In this document: positions 41,850-50,812 of the stretch, in pieces
How positions within the stretch are numbered: the first letter of the stretch is position 1
Layout of the letters: the number at the start of each line of letters is the position of its first letter
Assembly: GCF_003114835.2 (NCBI RefSeq)
Contig: NZ_AP025029.1
Coordinates: forward strand, 186,001-250,000
Origin: Leptospira kobayashii
Lineage (GTDB): Bacteria > Spirochaetota > Leptospiria > Leptospirales > Leptospiraceae
Direction: 5' to 3'
DNA length: 64,000 bases
Made by a program: the position numbers and the translations under genes
Notes under the pieces: generated by a model
Databases searched by the model: none
Told to the model about the DNA's origin: nothing
Seen by the model: only the letters and a program-made list of their open reading frames with translations

Positions 41850-43652
41850 ATGTTAAAAAAATTATTAATTATCACCCTCATGATAGGCTTACAAGCATCA
41901 TGTTCTTCCAAGAAAAAAGGGATCCCTTTGTTTTTACTTATGTTAGGTGGCGGCGGAACGGCTTCCGTGCCGGCGTCTCCCGCAACTGTCTCCCAAGCAG
42001 AGTCAGGAGATAGTTTCACTGTAGTTCCTTTGACCGGAGACGAATCCGGTTCCGGAAGTACCGGCAACGGTGGAAGCGGAAATTCGGGAGACGGAATTTT
42101 CACAACTCCTACCGGACCGACAGAAGTACTTTCCAATATCCATTTTCAAGTGATTAACGACACTTTTCTTTGGGATAATACGATCAGCACTTATATTACC
42201 ATCAAAGTTTCCAATGAAGATGGTGTTTTATCCGGGATCAATGTAAAAGCCTCGGAAGACCAATCCACTCCTGGCGTCGCTCAGTTCCTATCGCAAGGAC
42301 TGACTGGTAATGACGGTTTGGTGACTATTCGAATTACGGTTCTTCCCTCCGTTAGCGAAGTCATCGTTACGATTTACGGCATCAATCCCAAAACAGGCAA
42401 GGCTCAAGAGATTACCGGCCGTATTCCGATCCAAGTTCCCGAATCCTACGTAGGTGGCGGTTCCGGCGGCAATGGCGGAGGTTCAAGTGGTGGTGATAAT
42501 GGAGGTGGAGGAACAGTTGTAGTCGCTCCGGAAATCGATCTCAGCACTGTGAATTTCGGAGCTGTGGCAGGATGTTTGCAAAATCTGGATTCGGACTGCG
42601 ACGGAGTATTGGATGCAGATGACGAATTTCCGACAGATGCGGAACTGGGGTGGACCACTCGAACAGGGCGCCACACCCTTGCTTGGGAAGACTATTATCA
42701 ATCATCCCATATCCAAAACGCAACTGCAAATCCGAACAATGACATGGACCTAAACGACCATGTAACCGTATTCTCAACTGAAATCGATTACACTCCTACC
42801 GGAAAAGCAAAAGCAATTCGGGGCATTTTCACACATGTTGGAAAAGGTGCAGGATTCAATCATGATTTGAGACTCTCCTTAGATGTTCCCGTTTCCGCAA
42901 ATCTTGCTATTTCTTACGTAGGAAATAACGGACAAACCATCTCTTCCATGAATTGTTCTCTGGCGCTCGCCTCCGGATCAAATGCAGGAGATTGTGTGGG
43001 GGGAACTTTGACTTCCGCCCAATTGAAAAAAGGAATACTCATCCTTCCCAATTCTCAGAACACTCTTTATAATTCCAAGAACTCCCCCGGTGTAGGCGGA
43101 GCATTGAATTTCGTATTGGGAATGACTGCGAATTTTACGATCACTTTCTCCGAACCTGTGGATCTTGCCGCGGCGAAAAATCTTTCCGGCGGACACTTGA
43201 ATTACTTCTTAGGAGTGAGTGGAACCGGAGAAAAGATCTTCCGTCCGGGCTTTGTGAAATCATCAGAAACTAGTTCCGGTTATGATCTTTACATAGATCG
43301 TGTTACAGGATTTCCTTTCGGAGTGATTGTTCCGGGAGTTTTTAATTTTCCGAGAGAAGTCACTAACATTCTAGATCCAAACAACCAAGGAAAAACAGGA
43401 TACCCTGCTTTCAAAGAATGGGCGAGTTCCAAAGGAACCAAATCCAGAAACTGGTTCGAGCAAACGATGACTTCGGCGCAAGCCGCCTACGTAGTGGATA
43501 TCAAATCCAATTATTTGCCTAAACCGTTTACTGCCGTTCTGATTGATTCCGTCCGAGTTCATCTTTGGGAATTGGCAATTTCATTGATTGTGATCGGAGC
43601 AAGTATCGGATTCTATCTCCGTAGAAAGATGATTCTTTCCATGACTGCATAA
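41850..43652 (+). CDS. LruC-domain lipoprotein with C-terminal membrane helix (paralogue 1)
   Basis: The 600-residue protein has a lipoprotein signal (Cys18 in LQASC) followed by a Lys cluster, then Gly/Ser-rich linkers. An Ig-like segment (about 100-195) precedes a second Gly-rich linker. A calcium-type loop (about 241-262, LDSDCDGVLDADDEFPTD) and an LruC-type domain (about 265-565, with LNDHVTVFSTEID and GIFTHVGKGAGFNHDLRLSL) follow. LruC is a leptospiral lipoprotein linked with uveitis. The chain ends with a hydrophobic helix (about 573-590) and RRK, so it has anchors at both ends. It is a close paralogue of the next gene; both share Cys positions in the domain. Confidence 0.85.
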   Translation: MLKKLLIITLMIGLQASCSSKKKGIPLFLLMLGGGGTASVPASPATVSQAESGDSFTVVPLTGDESGSGSTGNGGSGNSGDGIFTTPTGPTEVLSNIHFQVINDTFLWDNTISTYITIKVSNEDGVLSGINVKASEDQSTPGVAQFLSQGLTGNDGLVTIRITVLPSVSEVIVTIYGINPKTGKAQEITGRIPIQVPESYVGGGSGGNGGGSSGGDNGGGGTVVVAPEIDLSTVNFGAVAGCLQNLDSDCDGVLDADDEFPTDAELGWTTRTGRHTLAWEDYYQSSHIQNATANPNNDMDLNDHVTVFSTEIDYTPTGKAKAIRGIFTHVGKGAGFNHDLRLSLDVPVSANLAISYVGNNGQTISSMNCSLALASGSNAGDCVGGTLTSAQLKKGILILPNSQNTLYNSKNSPGVGGALNFVLGMTANFTITFSEPVDLAAAKNLSGGHLNYFLGVSGTGEKIFRPGFVKSSETSSGYDLYIDRVTGFPFGVIVPGVFNFPREVTNILDPNNQGKTGYPAFKEWASSKGTKSRNWFEQTMTSAQAAYVVDIKSNYLPKPFTAVLIDSVRVHLWELAISLIVIGASIGFYLRRKMILSMTA

Positions 43653-43666
43653 ACACAATCGACCTA

Positions 43667-43718
43667 CTGCAAATTTGCAGAAAAAAAGGGAATTTCGGAA
43701 GAAGTTCCCTTTTTTTTT
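43667..43718 (+). terminator. intrinsic terminator after first LruC gene, with adjoining palindrome
   Basis: A perfect 14-bp palindrome CTGCAAATTTGCAG (43667-43680) is followed at once by a stem AAAAAAAGGGAA / TTCCCTTTTTTT with loop TTCGGAAGAAG and a run of T. The A and T tails would let it work in both directions. Confidence 0.8.
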
Positions 43719-43821
43719 GTGTTTGTAGCCAAAAACGTTACAAAATTCAGAAAAAACGAAAATAAATTCGAATTTTTAGGCAAATTGTCGTCATACTTAA
43801 GCATAGGTAGGTTAAACGAAA

Positions 43822-45762
43822 ATGAAAAAGTGGATGATCTTAATGACGATTCCCTTGCTTTTGTTCGCTTGTTCGAACAAAAAGAAAGGAGGACTTCTTC
43901 TCTTCCCGTTCTTGGGAGGATCCGGAGATGCATCAACCCCCGCAGCGACAACAACAGCAGCAACCAGTAATTCAAGCGAGGACGCTTTCACCGTAGTTAG
44001 TTTGGGAGAAACCGACACTAACCAAGTAGCGAACAATAGCTCGAGCTCGACTAATACTGCCGCTACAACGCCATCATCAACAGCAACCGATTCCTCCTCA
44101 ACAAGTGATAGCAGCAGCGCGACTGGGAACGCTTCCTCCTCTTCCCCTTCTTCTACCGACCAAACAAATAATTCGGGAAGTACTGGTTCCGGTGATTCCG
44201 GATCAGGATCAACTTCCGGTGGAGAAACAACTACACCTCCGGTTACGACAACTCCTACTCCTGAAGTAGTTACTACTCCTCCCGTAGCGGACACTACAGT
44301 TACCAATAATACAACTACTACCGTGGTAAACCAAACCAATGGAAACGGCGGATTCAATTTTGAAACCAACGTAACTGTTCCCGTAACAGTTCATTTGGAA
44401 AATGAAAATGGTCCCGTTGTAAATGCACCAGTGACTGTTTCTGAAACCCAATCCAACGGAGAAACCAATATCCTCGGGCAAGGAACAACCAATAGCCAGG
44501 GAACTGCCGTCATTCCGGTTTCCGTTCCACCGACTGTTACGGAAGTTCAAATCAGTGTGATCGGTGTGAATCCCACTACGGGAGAAGTACAAGAAGTAAC
44601 AGGAACTGTTCCGGTTCAAATCCCGGCTCCACCGACAACTACAGGCGGAACATCTTCAGGAACAGTAGTTGTTGCTCCGACAGCAAATTTAAATACAAAT
44701 AATTTTCAACCAACCAACGGATGCGTCCAAGCAGTTGACGCTGATTGTGACGGAGTCGCGGACCAATATGACGAATTCCCAACTGATCCGAAGCTCGCTT
44801 TCGTTGCCAGATCAGGTCGTTATACGATCGCTTTTGAAGACTTATTTCCGGATGCGGGTGACGCAGATCTAAACGACCATACTACGGTATTTACTACTGA
44901 GATGGACAAAACACCGGATAACAAAGTGAAGGTAATCCGAGGAATTTTTACACATGTTGGAAAAGGAGCCGGATACAATCATGAATTGCGTCTGTCTCTG
45001 GATGTTCCTGTGGGAGCAACATTCCAAGTAAACTATGTGGATGGTTCCAATAAGGCTTGGACAGGATGCGCCGCCGCCGCCAAATACGTAGCAGGTGCTA
45101 CAGGTGATTGCACTGGCGGAACTCTAACTGCAGCACAACTTAAAAAAGGAATTCTAATCCTTCCTAGTTCTGACAAAACTCTTTTCGGAAAACAAAACTC
45201 TCCTGCTCCGGGTGCAAGTTTTGCCGCAAAAGACTTTGTTCGAGGTGTGACTTCCAATGTTACCATTACTTTCGCAGAACCGGTCGACTTGAACACGAGT
45301 AAGAACATGGTTGGTGGTCATTTGAATTGGTTCCTTGCATTCAATCAAAAAACCAACAATGTCTACAGACAAATCTATCGTCCCGGTTACGTTTTCGGTG
45401 CCAATGGAAAAGACACATACATTGACTCCAAAGGTTTTCCTTGGGCGATCATTGTTCCCGGTGTTTTCAACCATCCTACAGCAGGTTCCGATATCAGAAA
45501 GGCATCTAGCACAGGTTATGCTTACTTCAGCACTTGGGCGGAATCAAACGGAACTTCACACAAAGATTGGTACACTCAAATCACCAATCCGACTTATGTG
45601 GTAAAAATCAAAGACTTTTACACAGAAAACGGATTCTCAGCTTATCTGATCAAAGCGGTTCGTAAGAACATCTTTGAAGTGTCAGCAAGTTTGATTGTAA
45701 TCGGTGCCGCTCTCGGATTCTTTATGAAAAAAAGAGGACCTAAAGCGAACGCAGCTTCCTAA
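43822..45762 (+). CDS. LruC-domain lipoprotein with C-terminal membrane helix (paralogue 2)
   Basis: The 646-residue protein has a good lipobox (LFAC, Cys17) followed by NKKK. A very long Ser/Thr/Asn-rich linker spans about 35-165, longer than in its paralogue. An Ig-like segment (about 175-285), a calcium-type loop (about 301-322, VDADCDGVADQYDEFPTD) and an LruC-type domain with LNDHTTVFTTEMD and GIFTHVGKGAGYNHELRLSL follow. It ends with a hydrophobic helix (about 620-635) and MKKRG. Domain sequences are close to the upstream gene while linkers are not, which points to an old duplication with linker turnover. It has its own leader of about 100 bases after the preceding terminator. Confidence 0.85.
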   Translation: MKKWMILMTIPLLLFACSNKKKGGLLLFPFLGGSGDASTPAATTTAATSNSSEDAFTVVSLGETDTNQVANNSSSSTNTAATTPSSTATDSSSTSDSSSATGNASSSSPSSTDQTNNSGSTGSGDSGSGSTSGGETTTPPVTTTPTPEVVTTPPVADTTVTNNTTTTVVNQTNGNGGFNFETNVTVPVTVHLENENGPVVNAPVTVSETQSNGETNILGQGTTNSQGTAVIPVSVPPTVTEVQISVIGVNPTTGEVQEVTGTVPVQIPAPPTTTGGTSSGTVVVAPTANLNTNNFQPTNGCVQAVDADCDGVADQYDEFPTDPKLAFVARSGRYTIAFEDLFPDAGDADLNDHTTVFTTEMDKTPDNKVKVIRGIFTHVGKGAGYNHELRLSLDVPVGATFQVNYVDGSNKAWTGCAAAAKYVAGATGDCTGGTLTAAQLKKGILILPSSDKTLFGKQNSPAPGASFAAKDFVRGVTSNVTITFAEPVDLNTSKNMVGGHLNWFLAFNQKTNNVYRQIYRPGYVFGANGKDTYIDSKGFPWAIIVPGVFNHPTAGSDIRKASSTGYAYFSTWAESNGTSHKDWYTQITNPTYVVKIKDFYTENGFSAYLIKAVRKNIFEVSASLIVIGAALGFFMKKRGPKANAAS

Positions 45763-45788
45763 TTAAAAGATTTTCCCTACCGAAGATT

Positions 45789-45821
45789 CCCTTCCCGAAA
45801 ACTATCGGGGAGGGTTTTTTT
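45789..45821 (+). terminator. strong intrinsic terminator after second LruC gene
   Basis: A 10-bp stem, CCCTTCCCGA (45789-45798) with TCGGGGAGGG (45805-45814, one G-U pair), is followed by seven or more T. It ends only six bases before the ATG of the next gene. Confidence 0.92.
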
Positions 45822-45826
45822 GTATT

Positions 45827-47014
45827 ATGGGCCTACTTCGTTTTGCAGATTCGGATTATTTTCTAGATGGTATTTGGGAAGAGGACCTAGATGCAGGCAA
45901 AGAACCCATACTGATTGATCCCCAATGGAAAAACACTTCTCTTGAAAAACTATTATCAAATCACCCGATACAAACCGAAGCTCGAAAAAATCATTTCTGG
46001 ATTGTTACTTCGGGAAGTACGGGAATTCCCAAACTCATCGAAAAAAACACCGATCTTTTGGCAAAAGAAACAGAGACATGGAAACACCTAACAGATGATC
46101 ACTTTTGGAATTTTGAAGAAGAAAACCAATGGATTGCAACAGTTCCTCTTTGCCATTTATACGGATTGATTTGGGGATATTTTTTACCGAAACAACTTCA
46201 TAAAAGGGTCCACTATACCCGCGATCCTTTTGAAATTCAAGATATCCACTCCCAGAGCGGCAAAACGGTCCTCATCACAAATCCGAATTTTCTGCAAAAT
46301 TTAATTCGAAAGGAAACGAATCTTCCGGAAAAGATACTGTCTTCCGGCTCCAAATTTCCCGTTCACCTATCAAGAATTTTGCGGGATCAGGGCAAAGTAG
46401 AGCTACGTGAAATTTACGGATCGACCGAAACGGGAGCCATCGGTTTCAGAAATCCACTTTGGAAAGCCCGCTTTCTGATTCTTCCGGAAGTAAAAACAAA
46501 ACTCACTGTTTGGGAAGAAGGTGAGATTCTATCCGTTCAAAACGGATTTCAGTCCAAAACGGCAAAGAGCCTGCAACAAAACAAAGAAACCTTGGAAACA
46601 GAATGGCAAAACCAAAGCCTACTTGATCAGGACGGATTTTTCTCTACAAACGATTGGGGAGATTTGAGTGATCTGGGATGGAATCATATAGGAAGAGCTG
46701 ACCGTATAACAAAGATAAATGGGAAACGGGTTTCTCTGGATCTGGTCGAAACTTTGATCGGCGCAACGGATTTGTTATCGGAAGTAGCTGTGGATTCCAT
46801 CGAAACGGAAGAAGACACCATACTCGGATGTATCTTGGTATGGAAAGAAAGACTGGGCCTTATCGACTTGTTAGAAATTCTAAACCGGGAAATGCCAAAG
46901 AGTTATATACCTAGCCTCTTCTTGGAAAAAGACCGAGTTCCAAAACTTCCCAATGGAAAAACGGATTATACGGAAGTCAAATACCTATTAAAATATTCAG
47001 AAAAGGTAAAATAA
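45827..47014 (+). CDS. AMP-binding acyl/aryl-CoA ligase-like enzyme
   Basis: The 395-residue protein is a short member of the ANL adenylate-forming family. It has the P-loop WIVTSGSTGIPKLI (about 62-75), the A5-type motif EIYGSTETGAIG, the A7/A8 region NDWGDLSDLGWNHIGRADRITKINGKRVSL, and the C-terminal Lys region KLPNGKTDY. It activates a carboxylic acid as an acyl-adenylate and probably transfers it to a thiol. It is reminiscent of O-succinylbenzoate-CoA or acyl-ACP ligases, but the substrate is undetermined. The ATG lies six bases after a strong terminator with no Shine-Dalgarno, so the true start may be downstream or the transcript nearly leaderless. Confidence 0.8.
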   Translation: MGLLRFADSDYFLDGIWEEDLDAGKEPILIDPQWKNTSLEKLLSNHPIQTEARKNHFWIVTSGSTGIPKLIEKNTDLLAKETETWKHLTDDHFWNFEEENQWIATVPLCHLYGLIWGYFLPKQLHKRVHYTRDPFEIQDIHSQSGKTVLITNPNFLQNLIRKETNLPEKILSSGSKFPVHLSRILRDQGKVELREIYGSTETGAIGFRNPLWKARFLILPEVKTKLTVWEEGEILSVQNGFQSKTAKSLQQNKETLETEWQNQSLLDQDGFFSTNDWGDLSDLGWNHIGRADRITKINGKRVSLDLVETLIGATDLLSEVAVDSIETEEDTILGCILVWKERLGLIDLLEILNREMPKSYIPSLFLEKDRVPKLPNGKTDYTEVKYLLKYSEKVK

Positions 47015-47034
47015 TTCCGAAGTAAATTCTTCGA

Positions 47035-49113
47035 TTACAAAAATCCGAATTGATTCTTGTAATCAAAATAATCTTTTGAGATAAAAAGTTCGGTTTGCCG
47101 TTTTGATTTTAATCTTACAAATTCCGCTCCGGGGGGAAAGCTACCTCTCAGGACATAACTACGGTTTGGTTGGGGGGAGATGAGTGTTTTTAAAAGTAAT
47201 CTTCTTTCGGAATTGAGCCAGATCATTTCCATCTGCAGATTTTCCTCTTTCGCCCGAAGTAAAAATACTCCGCTTCTACGTTCCTTACTGAGTTTCCATT
47301 CCCAGATTTTGCCGTGAAATTCATCCTCCCTTTCATTGCCGCTTGCAAATTTGGTGGCTTGGGTTTGATAAAACCCCAATTCGTCTTTTCGAAAATCAGC
47401 CCCTATTCCCGATTTGACAAAATCTCCGGAAAAGAATATCAGATAATGCAATGGCAGACCCAAACATAAAATGAGCACCGTATAACGAAACCAATTCGAA
47501 TTTCGTTTCATTTGGTTTGCTACCGCCATAGAACCAAGCGGATAAAAAAGTAAAAATACGGCAATAAATGCGCCATCGCAATGTTGTACTTGCATACCGA
47601 ATAAAAACGGCAAAAACAATAAAGACATATTGAGATAATTATTTCTTTCCCAAACAAATAAACCTACGAATCCCAAAAGAATGATCGTTCCGAAAATTCC
47701 CAAATCATGTAGACAAGCCAGGAAAAAATTGGGGGGAAGATCGATCAAATCCCCATTCAGTTTTGTACGAGGGAGTTTAGGATCTTTCAAAACAACAGGA
47801 AGTGAAGCAAGTCCGTTTCCAAACCATAATTTTTTTTGGAAGCCCTGCCAGGAAATACGATACAATTCGGAACGATTCTCATCTAACGCATAAAATGCGT
47901 TCAGATTCTTTGATTTTAAAAATTTCGATTGAAAACTCATATATCTCGCACCGAGGCTTGCGATCGGTTCGGGAGATTTCAGTTTGGAAAATCCCCAAAG
48001 AACTGCCACAGTGAGTAAAGGCAACAAACATAAAATCGAAACCCTGGTGATCCATAGGCTGAGTTTGGAATGCAAATAGCGGGAAGTGATTACAAATACG
48101 AAGGATATAAAAAGAAATCCAAGCCAAATCACCCAAAAAGCCTTCGCTTGTTTTATTCCTAAAATACTCACCGTCAGAATCAATATAACAATGATTAATC
48201 GCCAGATATTCTCTTTAGTTAGTTTGTATTTTTGGTAGGAAAGTACCAGGAAAAAAGAAGCAATTCCGGGAATCAGCCACGAGGAAGAACCGGAATCGAC
48301 GAACAGTCCGGGAAGCCTCCCTGCGACGATGGAAAAATTCGATCCCTGGGATAAAAAACCGGGAGAATAAATCTGTTGGATGGATAAAACAACCAGCTGG
48401 ATGAAAAACCCGATGAATATCCCAAATATCAGATGTTTGGCGATACCATCCCTGGAATTATTTACGGAAAATCTTTCTTCCGCAAAAAAATAAAGTAAGG
48501 GAAAACCGACACTGGTTAAGATCAAAACGGGAAAAGATAGATACTCACGGGAGCTGAAATTGGGATAATAAAAAAATTCAAGAGTACCTAACCCTTCTAA
48601 AAATGAAAATCCAAACCCTGCAAAATAAGAACACAAAAGCAGAATGGCCAACCAATATAAAAAATAAAAAGGGGTTTGTAAAAAAATAGAACCTTGTCTG
48701 AGAGCAAGAGGATTTCTCAAAAACCATCCAGTAACAAGCAGATCCGATTGTTTGGGCAAAGCAACTTCCGCCCTGCCCGATAAAACAAGCAAAACTTCTC
48801 TGAACCAAATTCCTAGAATGGAACCCAGAAACAAACCGACGGTATCGGTTAGGTGGAAGGGTAAACCGGGTTCTACAAACCAAGTCAAACGGGAAATTAA
48901 AATAGCAGAAGCGGCTGTAACGATCCTTCCCGATTTCCTACTGTGCATTTGTGCGGAAAAACCGATTGAAAATTGTAAAATAAAAGCGGGGAAATACCAA
49001 TTCTTAGGAACAGGAAAGGTAAAACGGTATAAAACAAAAAGTAATGAGGAAAAGGAAAGAAAGAAAATTAGATTTTCAAAGGGAAGCTTTTTCAGGCGAT
49101 TTAGAAACTGCAC
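47035..49113 (-). CDS. O-antigen ligase/polymerase-like membrane protein (WaaL/Wzy type)
   Basis: The 692-residue protein has about eleven or twelve membrane helices and a large loop (about 370-450). This loop contains RSELYRISWQGFQKKLWFGNG, which matches the Wzy_C/O-antigen ligase motif in which an Arg and later residues bind the lipid-linked glycan. A C-terminal hydrophilic domain of about 120 residues faces the periplasm. Role: joining lipid-linked polysaccharide to an acceptor or polymerising it. It lies apart from the polysaccharide operon at 4201 but could act on its product. It is convergent with the ligase gene, 20 bases apart. Confidence 0.75.
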   Translation of the reverse strand: MQFLNRLKKLPFENLIFFLSFSSLLFVLYRFTFPVPKNWYFPAFILQFSIGFSAQMHSRKSGRIVTAASAILISRLTWFVEPGLPFHLTDTVGLFLGSILGIWFREVLLVLSGRAEVALPKQSDLLVTGWFLRNPLALRQGSIFLQTPFYFLYWLAILLLCSYFAGFGFSFLEGLGTLEFFYYPNFSSREYLSFPVLILTSVGFPLLYFFAEERFSVNNSRDGIAKHLIFGIFIGFFIQLVVLSIQQIYSPGFLSQGSNFSIVAGRLPGLFVDSGSSSWLIPGIASFFLVLSYQKYKLTKENIWRLIIVILILTVSILGIKQAKAFWVIWLGFLFISFVFVITSRYLHSKLSLWITRVSILCLLPLLTVAVLWGFSKLKSPEPIASLGARYMSFQSKFLKSKNLNAFYALDENRSELYRISWQGFQKKLWFGNGLASLPVVLKDPKLPRTKLNGDLIDLPPNFFLACLHDLGIFGTIILLGFVGLFVWERNNYLNMSLLFLPFLFGMQVQHCDGAFIAVFLLFYPLGSMAVANQMKRNSNWFRYTVLILCLGLPLHYLIFFSGDFVKSGIGADFRKDELGFYQTQATKFASGNEREDEFHGKIWEWKLSKERRSGVFLLRAKEENLQMEMIWLNSERRLLLKTLISPQPNRSYVLRGSFPPGAEFVRLKSKRQTELFISKDYFDYKNQFGFL

Positions 49114-49194
49114 AGTTCCTTAAGGGAATAAAATCCCTAGGAAGGAAAGCAAATGAAATTTAAAAAGGATTTGGTTCTTACGGAAAGTGGATTC

Positions 49195-49662
49195 TTAATC
49201 TAAAGAATCCATATCCATGGAAGAAGTGGGATAGGAAGAAAGAGTGTCCATTCGTCCATATCCACCGGCTCTCGATCTGCTTTTTGCCATTTGTTCCGCG
49301 TATTCAATAGTGAAACGCGTCCATGGAATCGCTTTCAAACGAGCAACAGGAATCTTTTTCTTAGTACCTTCACAGATACCATAGGTACCATTCTCAATCT
49401 TTTCCAGAGCAAGTTCGATCTCTTTCAAGGTATCGATCTCATTCTCAGTCAAAACCGAGCTAAGTGCCTCAGAATTCAATTCAGAAGCAATATCCGCAAT
49501 GTCACCCATTTCCTTCAAACCGGAAGGAGAACTGGTATCTTCCCACTGGTTGAGTTTAATGAGAAGGGAATCTTTTTTCTCTTGAAGAAGTTCACGTACT
49601 TCTTCAATGAACTTTTTATCGACTCCCTTTTCTACTGACTTTGAAGCGGCTTGTTTTGGCAT
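49195..49662 (-). CDS. DksA/TraR-family protein with degenerate zinc finger
   Basis: The 155-residue protein has a coiled-coil N-terminal part (about 15-100) and the DksA_TraR segment ENGTYGICEGTKKKIPVARL followed by IPWTRFTIEYAEQ. In the classical domain four Cys hold a zinc ion; here only the first (in GICEG) remains, and the others are Thr, Thr and Tyr. It therefore belongs to the zinc-free or zinc-poor type of DksA-like proteins. The extra Ser/Met/Asp-rich tail (about 130-155) is unusual. It starts eight bases after the rpmG stop on the same strand. It may bind RNA polymerase like DksA, perhaps under zinc shortage. Confidence 0.85.
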   Translation of the reverse strand: MPKQAASKSVEKGVDKKFIEEVRELLQEKKDSLLIKLNQWEDTSSPSGLKEMGDIADIASELNSEALSSVLTENEIDTLKEIELALEKIENGTYGICEGTKKKIPVARLKAIPWTRFTIEYAEQMAKSRSRAGGYGRMDTLSSYPTSSMDMDSLD

Positions 49663-49670
49663 TCTATTGT

Positions 49671-49832
49671 TTAGACTTTAGATTCTTTATGATCAGTATG
49701 TTTTCTGCAAAATTTGCAGTATTTTTTAGTGAGTAATTTCTCAGTCTTGGTCTTCTTATTTTTTGTTTGGAAATAAGTAGAACGACCTGGAATCTCACAC
49801 GGAACACAAGTGAGTTTTATGATTTCTCTCAT
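49671..49832 (-). CDS. rpmG: 50S ribosomal protein L33
   Basis: A 53-residue frame from ATG 49832 to TAA 49671, too short for a usual length cutoff. It begins MREIIKLTC, has the pair CVPC (Cys9, Cys12) and later CKFC (Cys39, Cys42), and is very rich in Lys, all as in bacterial L33. Both Cys pairs are kept, so it is the zinc-binding (C+) form. The gene is upstream of the DksA-like gene with eight bases between, so a two-gene operon is likely. The AT-rich 59 bases before it should hold the promoter. Confidence 0.93.
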   Translation of the reverse strand: MREIIKLTCVPCEIPGRSTYFQTKNKKTKTEKLLTKKYCKFCRKHTDHKESKV

Positions 49833-49891
49833 AGTTTATGCCATTACGTAACGCGCGGGATTTCAGTCAAGGAGCATAATCGGATTTTATT

Positions 49892-50812
49892 CTAGTTTTT
49901 TTTCCGCCAATGTCCCGCGAGAAAACTACCGATGAGAGAATGCATCAGACTGGAAATTGCGCTGGGGATTGCCGTACTAGGGTCTGCAAAATGGGATTTG
50001 GCAAGTACTGCGCCAAGTCCTGAATTTTGCATTCCCACTTCGATGGAAATGGTTCTTTGGATGACTGAATCTTTGTAAAACACTCTTGTCAAAAAATATC
50101 CAAGTCCGAAACCTCCCGCATGCAAAAGAAAAACGGACGCAAAAATCCTGAAATCGGATGCCAAAATCAGTTCCCTTCCTGCACCTAATATGGATGAGAC
50201 GATCATCGCGACAAGGATTACGGACAAAACAGGGGAATACCGGTTGGCAGCGTTTGAAAACTTAGGAAATAATGTTTGTAACAACACTCCTAAAGTGACC
50301 GGAACCAAAATCACTTTGAATGTGGTCAGAAGCAGGGAAAAAGTATCCACTTGCAGACGGTTTCCAATCAAAAATGATGCCAGAACCGGAGTGACAACTA
50401 CAGCTAACACAGTTGATACGGAAGTCAAAGTTACACTCAAAGGAAGATCTCCTTTTGCCAGATAGGTGATGACATTGGAAGCGGTACCTCCGGGACAACA
50501 GGAAACCAAAATCAAACCGATCGCGAAAGCCTCCGGCAAACCGAATAAAATTCCGATCGACCAGCCCAGAAATGGCATAACAGTATATTGCAAAATCGTG
50601 CCGAGTAAGATAGGAAGAGGCATCTTAAATACCCGGACAAAATCTTCCAATTTTAAAGTCAGGCCCATTCCCAACATAATCCCACCCAAGCTGTAAGTGA
50701 TCCATGGTCCCTGAAACCAAATGAAATAAACGGGGAATAAAAAAGATAAAATGGAAAATCCCAAAAGGATCCAAGGAAAGGCATTTACGATTCTTTCTAA
50801 AATTCGATTCAC
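49892..50812 (-). CDS. bile acid:sodium symporter (BASS) family transporter
   Basis: The 306-residue protein has nine or ten membrane helices and the BASS signatures GMGLTLKLEDFVRVFKMP and CCPGGTASNVITYLAKGDLPLSV. The substrate of bacterial members varies (pantoate, keto-acids, bile acids) and cannot be told here. Its start overlaps the aminotransferase stop by four bases (50809-50812), so the transporter and aminotransferase are co-translated. This suggests that the substrate might be related to an amino or keto acid handled by that enzyme. Confidence 0.88.
   Translation of the reverse strand: MNRILERIVNAFPWILLGFSILSFLFPVYFIWFQGPWITYSLGGIMLGMGLTLKLEDFVRVFKMPLPILLGTILQYTVMPFLGWSIGILFGLPEAFAIGLILVSCCPGGTASNVITYLAKGDLPLSVTLTSVSTVLAVVVTPVLASFLIGNRLQVDTFSLLLTTFKVILVPVTLGVLLQTLFPKFSNAANRYSPVLSVILVAMIVSSILGAGRELILASDFRIFASVFLLHAGGFGLGYFLTRVFYKDSVIQRTISIEVGMQNSGLGAVLAKSHFADPSTAIPSAISSLMHSLIGSFLAGHWRKKN

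Noticed and set aside
43960..44240. Repetitive-looking stretch that could suggest a CRISPR or tandem repeat
   Set aside because: There are no equal repeats and spacers. It is low-complexity coding for a Ser/Thr linker.
43812..44369. 185-codon minus-strand frame rich in Val opposite the second LruC gene
   Set aside because: It is the mirror of the Thr/Ser-rich linker; Val runs are the reverse complement of Thr/Asn codons.
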